From a virus, in the IMG/VR virus record IMGVR_UViG_3300034374_011314, positions 1 to 28,611 of that record: a DNA stretch of 28,611 nt; one strand, 5' to 3'. The notes below the pieces were generated by a model, which ran no database searches, was not told where the DNA came from, and saw only the letters and a program-made list of their open reading frames with translations. Below are positions 23,943-28,611 of the stretch, in pieces (within the stretch, counting starts at the first letter, position 1; each line of letters opens with the position of its first letter). The position numbers and the translations under genes are program-made.

Positions 23943-24383
23943 ATGTCAGATGATAGAATTGCTCAAAGCCTAGGGTTAACTCCTCTAAAAGAAATTAAAG
24001 AGGAAGAAATCACCGCTCCTGCGATAATCGAAGAACCAGCACCTCCTGCGATTGTTAGTGAGGGCGATGACGAGAACCTTCGTGATCTAGAGCAAGTACG
24101 TCAAAACATTCAAGGTGTTATGGCAACGGGTGAAGAAGCAATGAGAGAGATGCTTGAGATTGCAAAACAATCAGAACAGCCAAGAGCATTCGAAGTTGTT
24201 TCTACATTAATGAAAACTATGCTAGACGCTAACAAAGATTTTGCAGATATTTCAACTAAGAAGAAGTTCGCAAAAGAAGAATTAGATGCACCTAAGCAGC
24301 AAGAAACAAACATTACAAATAACAATCTAATAGTATCAACGGCAGATCTTCTAAAAATGATTAAAGGCGATAACGATGTTTGA
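23943..24383 (+). CDS. 16: Small terminase subunit gp16
   Basis: This 146-residue protein matches the T4 gp16 place and general structure: an acidic Pro-rich N-terminal region, then long helices with LRDLEQVRQNIQGVM and FEVVSTLMKTMLDANKDFADISTKKKF, which fits the coiled-coil core of the small terminase ring that regulates gp17. T4 gp16 is about 164 residues. The GAGGA ribosome site is good, and the last 8 bases overlap gp17. Assigned by gene order plus helical core. Confidence 0.82.
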   Translation: MSDDRIAQSLGLTPLKEIKEEEITAPAIIEEPAPPAIVSEGDDENLRDLEQVRQNIQGVMATGEEAMREMLEIAKQSEQPRAFEVVSTLMKTMLDANKDFADISTKKKFAKEELDAPKQQETNITNNNLIVSTADLLKMIKGDNDV

Positions 24384-25980
24384 GATGATGAAGGGTTACC
24401 TAGGTAACACTAATCTAAAACGGGTTGGAGAACAAATTGAGTGGACACCCGATCTTCTCAAAGAGTATATGAAGTGTGCAGATGATCCTATCTACTTTGC
24501 AAGAGAATACATTAAGATTGTTCACGTTGATAAAGGATTAGTTCCTTTTGAAATGTATGACTATCAAAAAAAGATTGCAGACAAGATCTTTAACAATCGT
24601 AGAGTTGCAGTTCTTACAGCCCGCCAGTCTGGTAAAACAACAACAGCTGTTGCTGTTATCCTTCATTACATATTGTTTAATGAATACAAGACTGTAGCCA
24701 TCCTTGCAAACAAAGGAGATGCCTCCAGAGAGGTTATGGCGAGAGTTAAGTTAGCTTATGAAGCCTTACCTAAGTGGCTGCAGCAAGGGATAGAAGAGTG
24801 GAATAAGGGTAATATTGCATTAGAAAACGGGTGCCAGGTACTTGCTGGTACTACATCTTCTAGCGCAATTCGTGGTAAATCTGTTAACTTCCTATATCTA
24901 GATGAGGTTGCGTTCATCGAGGGTTACGATGAATTTTTTGCTTCAGTGTACCCAACAATTTCATCTGGTGAATCCACTAAGCTTCTGATGACCTCTACAC
25001 CCAATGGTTTGAACCACTTTTGGAAAACATGTAAAGGTGCAGAAGAAGGCACAAACGGATATGAATTCGTTAAAGTAATGTGGTATGATGTACCAGGACG
25101 AGATGAAAAATGGCGCAAAGAAACTATTGAATCTCTTGATCATGATGAAGAAAAATTCAATCAAGAATATTGCTGTGAATTCTTAGGTTCTTCTGGTACT
25201 TTGATCTCAGGATCTAAACTTAAAGAGCTGTTTCCAGAGCAGCCTATTATGAAGAGCGAGGGATTCATACAATACAAAAGGCCTGAAGAAGGTAGAAACT
25301 ATGTTATCACTGCTGACGTTGCAAGAGGAAAAGGGCTAGACTATTCTACATTTAATGTTATAGATACTACAGAAATGCCTTATCAACAAGTAGGCGTCTT
25401 TAGAGATAACTTAATTGGACCGATTGATTATGCTTCGGTCTTGTTTAGAATTGGTAAGCTTTATAATGAAGCTGCAATTCTAATTGAAATAAATGACATC
25501 GGAGAACAAGTGTCTGATGTCCTCTTACTTGATTACGGATATGAGAATTTGCTTTATACCGCAAATAATGGAAGAAGCGGAAAAGTTCTAACTGGGGGAT
25601 TCGGTAAACGGGTCGATAATGGAATTAGAACTACAAAACTTGTAAAAGGAACAGGTTGTTCAATGGTCAAGATGCTGATCGAACAAAACCAACTTATTAT
25701 TAGAGATTATGATACCATTCAAGAATTGAACCGTTTTTCTAAGAAAGCTAATACATTCCAAGCAGAGCCTGGATTTCACGACGACCTCGTTATGAATCTA
25801 GTTATTTTTGCATGGATGACCGAACAGCCTTATTTCAAAGACTTAACGGACATAAATACTTTAATCAAACTTAGAGAAAAAACAGACGAGCAAATTGAAG
25901 AAGAAATGTTACCGTTTGGATTTGTTGATGATGGTGATAGCACACCAGGTTTGTGGGATGACGACGGCCTCAGATTATGA
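24376..25980 (+). CDS. 17: Large terminase subunit gp17
   Basis: This is the packaging motor ATPase/nuclease of 534 residues (T4 gp17 is 610). The Walker A motif is ARQSGKTT at residues 82-89 with catalytic Lys87. Walker B is LYLDE with Asp176 and Glu177, followed by a coupling SVYPTISSG and a TSTPNG motif. The C-terminal RNase-H-type nuclease has VITADVARG with Asp314 and HDDLVMN with His468, Asp469 and Asp470 as metal-site residues. It pumps DNA into the prohead through the portal with gp16. The gene is overlapped by gp16 and followed by a late-promoter box. Confidence 0.95.
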   Translation: MFEMMKGYLGNTNLKRVGEQIEWTPDLLKEYMKCADDPIYFAREYIKIVHVDKGLVPFEMYDYQKKIADKIFNNRRVAVLTARQSGKTTTAVAVILHYILFNEYKTVAILANKGDASREVMARVKLAYEALPKWLQQGIEEWNKGNIALENGCQVLAGTTSSSAIRGKSVNFLYLDEVAFIEGYDEFFASVYPTISSGESTKLLMTSTPNGLNHFWKTCKGAEEGTNGYEFVKVMWYDVPGRDEKWRKETIESLDHDEEKFNQEYCCEFLGSSGTLISGSKLKELFPEQPIMKSEGFIQYKRPEEGRNYVITADVARGKGLDYSTFNVIDTTEMPYQQVGVFRDNLIGPIDYASVLFRIGKLYNEAAILIEINDIGEQVSDVLLLDYGYENLLYTANNGRSGKVLTGGFGKRVDNGIRTTKLVKGTGCSMVKMLIEQNQLIIRDYDTIQELNRFSKKANTFQAEPGFHDDLVMNLVIFAWMTEQPYFKDLTDINTLIKLREKTDEQIEEEMLPFGFVDDGDSTPGLWDDDGLRL

Positions 25981-26003
25981 GCTCTTAATCAAATAGTCAT
26001 TTT

Positions 26004-26011
26004 TATAAATA
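26004..26011 (+). promoter_or_regulatory. T4-type late promoter box for the tail genes
   Basis: A perfect TATAAATA in the gap after gp17 lies 59 bases before the gp18 ATG. The ribosome site AAAGGAG (26057-26063) is strong. High tail-sheath output is expected, which fits a dedicated promoter. Confidence 0.75.
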
Positions 26012-26069
26012 GAAACAGTGATATACGAAAAAACAAAAACGCGTTTCTAAATACATAAAGGAGAAAAAT

Positions 26070-28031
26070 ATGGCTTTTTCCGTAAGTCCTTCCGTTATTG
26101 TTCGCGAAGTGGATGCGAGTGCGGCGGTACCAGCCATCGCAACACCACCTGCGGCAATTACTGGAGTCTTCCAATGGGGCCCAGTAAACGACCCAATTCT
26201 AATTACAACAGAAGATGAACTAGTAGACCGCTTTGGAGCGCCTACTGACGATAACTATGAAACATGGTTTGCTGCTGCAGACTTTCTTTCATATTCAAAT
26301 GCATTGTTTGTTGTTCGTGCAGATAATGGTTCAACTAAAGCGGATCACACAAAAATAGTTCTCGACGGTAACAATGACGTTATCGTAGATCAAACAAATT
26401 ACGGTGCATTTCAAGCTGCCTATGTTGGTGAGCGAGGTAACAACCTAGAAGTTGCATACGTCAGCGCAACTGGATATGAAACAGATATTGCAGATGTGGG
26501 TGATATTACAGCAAACAGACCTTCAAATACACAAATCGCTCAAGAGTTTAGCTTTAACTCTAATAGTGTTGTGATTGAGGTTGCAAACACTGATCAGATC
26601 ACTGCTATTGCGGCCGGTGATGTTCTTACAGTGGGTAATGCTTCTGTAGGTTATGCAGAAATGAAAGTTGCTACATTCACAGAAGAAGCAATCACAAATG
26701 CAGGTGCAAACACCGACCCAGCTGCTACAGATGATGATTTTGTAGAATACTATCGATACACAATTACATTTAGCAACAGATATCCACTTGCTGAAGAAAA
26801 CCTTAACAAGGTAAGCTTTGTTAAAAAGTGGAAGCACGCAAACCTATTTGGTAAAGCTCCTGATACAGGTAATATACACATTGCAGTAATGGATGCGGGT
26901 GGCGGAATTACAGGAACTGCTGGTACAGTTCTTGAAAGATTTGAAAACGTTTCAACATCAACAAGCGCTACACTTCCACAGGGTACATCAAACTACTACA
27001 AAACAGTTATCGACAACTTCTCAAAGTGGGTAGATGTTGCTAACACTGCTGTAATTGGAACAGCAAGCACTAGCATTGCTAAATATGAAAGACTAGGTCA
27101 AACTGCAACCGGTACTGTAGGTACAGATGCACAGACAGAGTCAACTGCTTCATTGGCTGCATATGGTTTTGCAGTAGATACTCTTAAGAATGCAAACGAG
27201 ATTGACATCAGCTCAGTAATCGTAGGTAAGAGCGATGACTCTGCACAAAGAGCAAACTACATTCTGTCAAACGTTGTAGAAACTAGAAAAGACTGCGTGA
27301 TGTACGTATCTCCTTCTAAAGAAGCAGTGGTTGATGAACTTAAAACAAATACTAAGCTTACAAACGTAATTGCACACAGAAACAAGATTCAAAACAGCTC
27401 ATACGCATTTATGGATTCTGGTTATAAATATCGTTACGATAAGTATAATGACGTATATCGTTATACACCACTTTGTGGCGATATGGCAGGTCTAGCATCT
27501 CGTGTAGAAACTTGGGAATCACCTGCGGGCTTCCGCAAAGGTTTGATTAAGAATGTTATTAAACTAGCATTTAACCCAAGCAAACCACAAAGAGATCAGC
27601 TTTACTCAGCAGACATCAACCCAGTAATGGCTCAGGCTGGTTCAGGCATTATGCTCTTCGGAGATAAAACAATGCTTGGTCAAGCATCAGCATTCGATCG
27701 TATCAACGTACGTCGTCTATTTATTGCGGTTGAGAAGTCTATTGCTACTGCAGCTGAAAGCTTCTTGTTCGAACTAAATGATGAGTTTACGCAAACTCAG
27801 TTTAGAAATATTGTCGATCCATTCTTACGTGACATCCAAGGGCGTAGAGGTATTATCGACTTTAGAGTTATTTCTGACTCGAGAGTGAACACTCCTGAAG
27901 TGATTGACCAAAACAAATTCCGCGCAAGCATCTTCATCAAACCAGCGCGTTCTATCAATGTTATCGAACTAACATTTGTAGCAACAAGAACAGGTGTCGA
28001 GTTTGATGAGATTGTTGGTCAGTTAACGTAA
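26070..28031 (+). CDS. 18: Tail sheath protein gp18
   Basis: This is the contractile tail sheath subunit, 653 residues (T4 gp18 is 659). The N-terminus SVSPSVIVREVDASAAVPA, then GVFQWGPVNDPILITTEDEL and DRFGAPT, are typical of contractile-tail sheath proteins. The C-terminal domain with QGRRGIIDFRVISD, FRASIFIKPARSINVIEL forms the extended-strand lattice that links neighbouring subunits. It forms the sheath around the gp19 tube and contracts on infection. Own late promoter and very strong ribosome site. The gene is immediately followed by gp19 and its promoter box. Confidence 0.95.
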   Translation: MAFSVSPSVIVREVDASAAVPAIATPPAAITGVFQWGPVNDPILITTEDELVDRFGAPTDDNYETWFAAADFLSYSNALFVVRADNGSTKADHTKIVLDGNNDVIVDQTNYGAFQAAYVGERGNNLEVAYVSATGYETDIADVGDITANRPSNTQIAQEFSFNSNSVVIEVANTDQITAIAAGDVLTVGNASVGYAEMKVATFTEEAITNAGANTDPAATDDDFVEYYRYTITFSNRYPLAEENLNKVSFVKKWKHANLFGKAPDTGNIHIAVMDAGGGITGTAGTVLERFENVSTSTSATLPQGTSNYYKTVIDNFSKWVDVANTAVIGTASTSIAKYERLGQTATGTVGTDAQTESTASLAAYGFAVDTLKNANEIDISSVIVGKSDDSAQRANYILSNVVETRKDCVMYVSPSKEAVVDELKTNTKLTNVIAHRNKIQNSSYAFMDSGYKYRYDKYNDVYRYTPLCGDMAGLASRVETWESPAGFRKGLIKNVIKLAFNPSKPQRDQLYSADINPVMAQAGSGIMLFGDKTMLGQASAFDRINVRRLFIAVEKSIATAAESFLFELNDEFTQTQFRNIVDPFLRDIQGRRGIIDFRVISDSRVNTPEVIDQNKFRASIFIKPARSINVIELTFVATRTGVEFDEIVGQLT

Positions 28032-28037
28032 TAAATA
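28030..28037 (+). promoter_or_regulatory. T4-type late promoter box before gp19
   Basis: AATAAATA starts inside the gp18 stop codon, 22 bases before the gp19 ATG. AAGGAG (28046-28051) is the ribosome site. It is one base from the TATAAATA consensus. Confidence 0.5.
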
Positions 28038-28059
28038 GATTTAAAAAGGAGAAAAGATA

Positions 28060-28593
28060 ATGGCATTCAATATCAACCAGTTCAAATCAGAACTCGTCGG
28101 TGGCGGTGCACGTCCTACGCTTTTCCAATGCCAAATCACTAACCCGATTTCTCCAGCAGCAGATATTAAAGTACCATTCATGGTACGAGCTGCTGGGATT
28201 CCGGAATCAGTTGTAGGCCAATTTGTCGTACCATACTTTGGACGCCAAGTTAAATACGCAGGTGATAGAGTATTCGCGGATTGGACAGTCACGGTCATTA
28301 ACGATGAAGACTTTGCTATCAGAAACGCAATGGAAGCTTGGTCTAACGCAATCAACTCGCACGATTCAAATACTAGGGCATTGCCACAGGACTACAAATC
28401 AACTGGACAGATTACTCAGTTCAGTAAAGACGGTAGCCCTCTACGTACTTATATCTTCGAAGGCATGTATCCAATTACAATTGATGGTATCGCGATGGAT
28501 TGGCAGCAAACTGACTCAATCGAAGAATTTAATGTTACATTCCAGTATGATTTGTGGAGAGTTGAAGGCAATACCGGCATCCCCACTACTTAA
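28060..28593 (+). CDS. 19: Tail tube protein gp19
   Basis: This is the tail tube subunit, 177 residues (T4 gp19 is 163). It begins MAFNINQFKSELVGGGARPTLF, like the tube proteins of marine T4-like phages, then PFMVRAAGIPESVVGQFVVPYFGR, and ends with a strand EEFNVTFQYDLWRVE, the usual C-terminal signature. The subunits stack as hexamers to form the inner tube for DNA passage. The 18 bases after the stop contain GAAGGA, probably the ribosome site of the next gene; in T4 this would be the portal gp20, which lies outside the window. Confidence 0.93.
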   Translation: MAFNINQFKSELVGGGARPTLFQCQITNPISPAADIKVPFMVRAAGIPESVVGQFVVPYFGRQVKYAGDRVFADWTVTVINDEDFAIRNAMEAWSNAINSHDSNTRALPQDYKSTGQITQFSKDGSPLRTYIFEGMYPITIDGIAMDWQQTDSIEEFNVTFQYDLWRVEGNTGIPTT

Positions 28594-28611
28594 TTTATAT
28601 AATGAAGGAAT

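Noticed and set aside
26523-26837. 104-residue Cys-rich reading frame on the minus strand
   Set aside because: It lies inside the tail sheath gene. The Cys codons arise from the complement of GCA-rich sequence.
27423-27430. TATAAATA inside the tail sheath gene
   Set aside because: It lies over codons of a Tyr/Lys-rich stretch, far from any start downstream.
1-28611. tRNA genes, insertion sequences, integrase or attachment sites
   Set aside because: No cloverleaf-like segment, transposase or integrase motif, or flanking direct repeat was found, and there is almost no intergenic space to hold them.

Overview
The window is a tightly packed, AT-rich piece of a T4-like myovirus genome. All 23 genes are on the + strand, almost every gene touches or overlaps the next, and no gap exceeds about 80 bases. 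The right end is decisive: it carries the T4 morphogenesis series in T4 order, gp13, gp14, gp15, gp16, gp17 (large terminase), gp18 (tail sheath) and gp19 (tail tube). Several intergenic gaps carry TATAAATA-type boxes like the T4 late promoter. The fibre-type proteins, 2OG-Fe(II) oxygenases and sugar-related genes suggest a marine T4-like phage, in the broad sense of cyanophage or pelagiphage relatives. The host cannot be named from the sequence.

Layout. (1) Bases 1-8700 are an accessory block. An unidentified protein whose 5' end lies outside the window is followed by five radical-SAM enzymes: a SPASM protein, a cobalamin-binding-type protein, two more SPASM proteins and one with a reduced C-terminal cluster domain. 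A cupin/JmjC-like gene is embedded between the second and third. Two unrecognised genes follow. (2) Bases 8697-10462 hold three consecutive 2-oxoglutarate/Fe(II) oxygenase-like genes. (3) Bases 10463-10543 hold three tandem late-promoter-like boxes, followed by two small paralogous proteins. (4) Bases 11314-14343 are a carbohydrate/decoration block: a GH130-like beta-propeller protein, a protein with a helical N-terminus and an FkbM-like methyltransferase domain, and a cytidylyltransferase-cupin fusion. (5) Bases 14406-20383 hold tail-fibre and adhesin genes, in the place where T4 has gp10-gp12 and wac. (6) Bases 20395-28593 hold gp13-gp19. gp15 is greatly enlarged by six beta-repeats that flank a LamG-like domain.

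How the parts may work together. The structural half builds the neck, packaging motor and tail. The accessory half looks like a modification pathway: radical-SAM/SPASM and B12-type enzymes, up to four Fe(II) oxygenases, and sugar or polyol activation and methylation genes, all next to the fibre genes. The best-supported novel point is the compact, translationally coupled five-gene radical-SAM cassette. What it modifies (virion peptide, surface sugar or small molecule) is not visible in the sequence. Candidate substrates are named only as inference.
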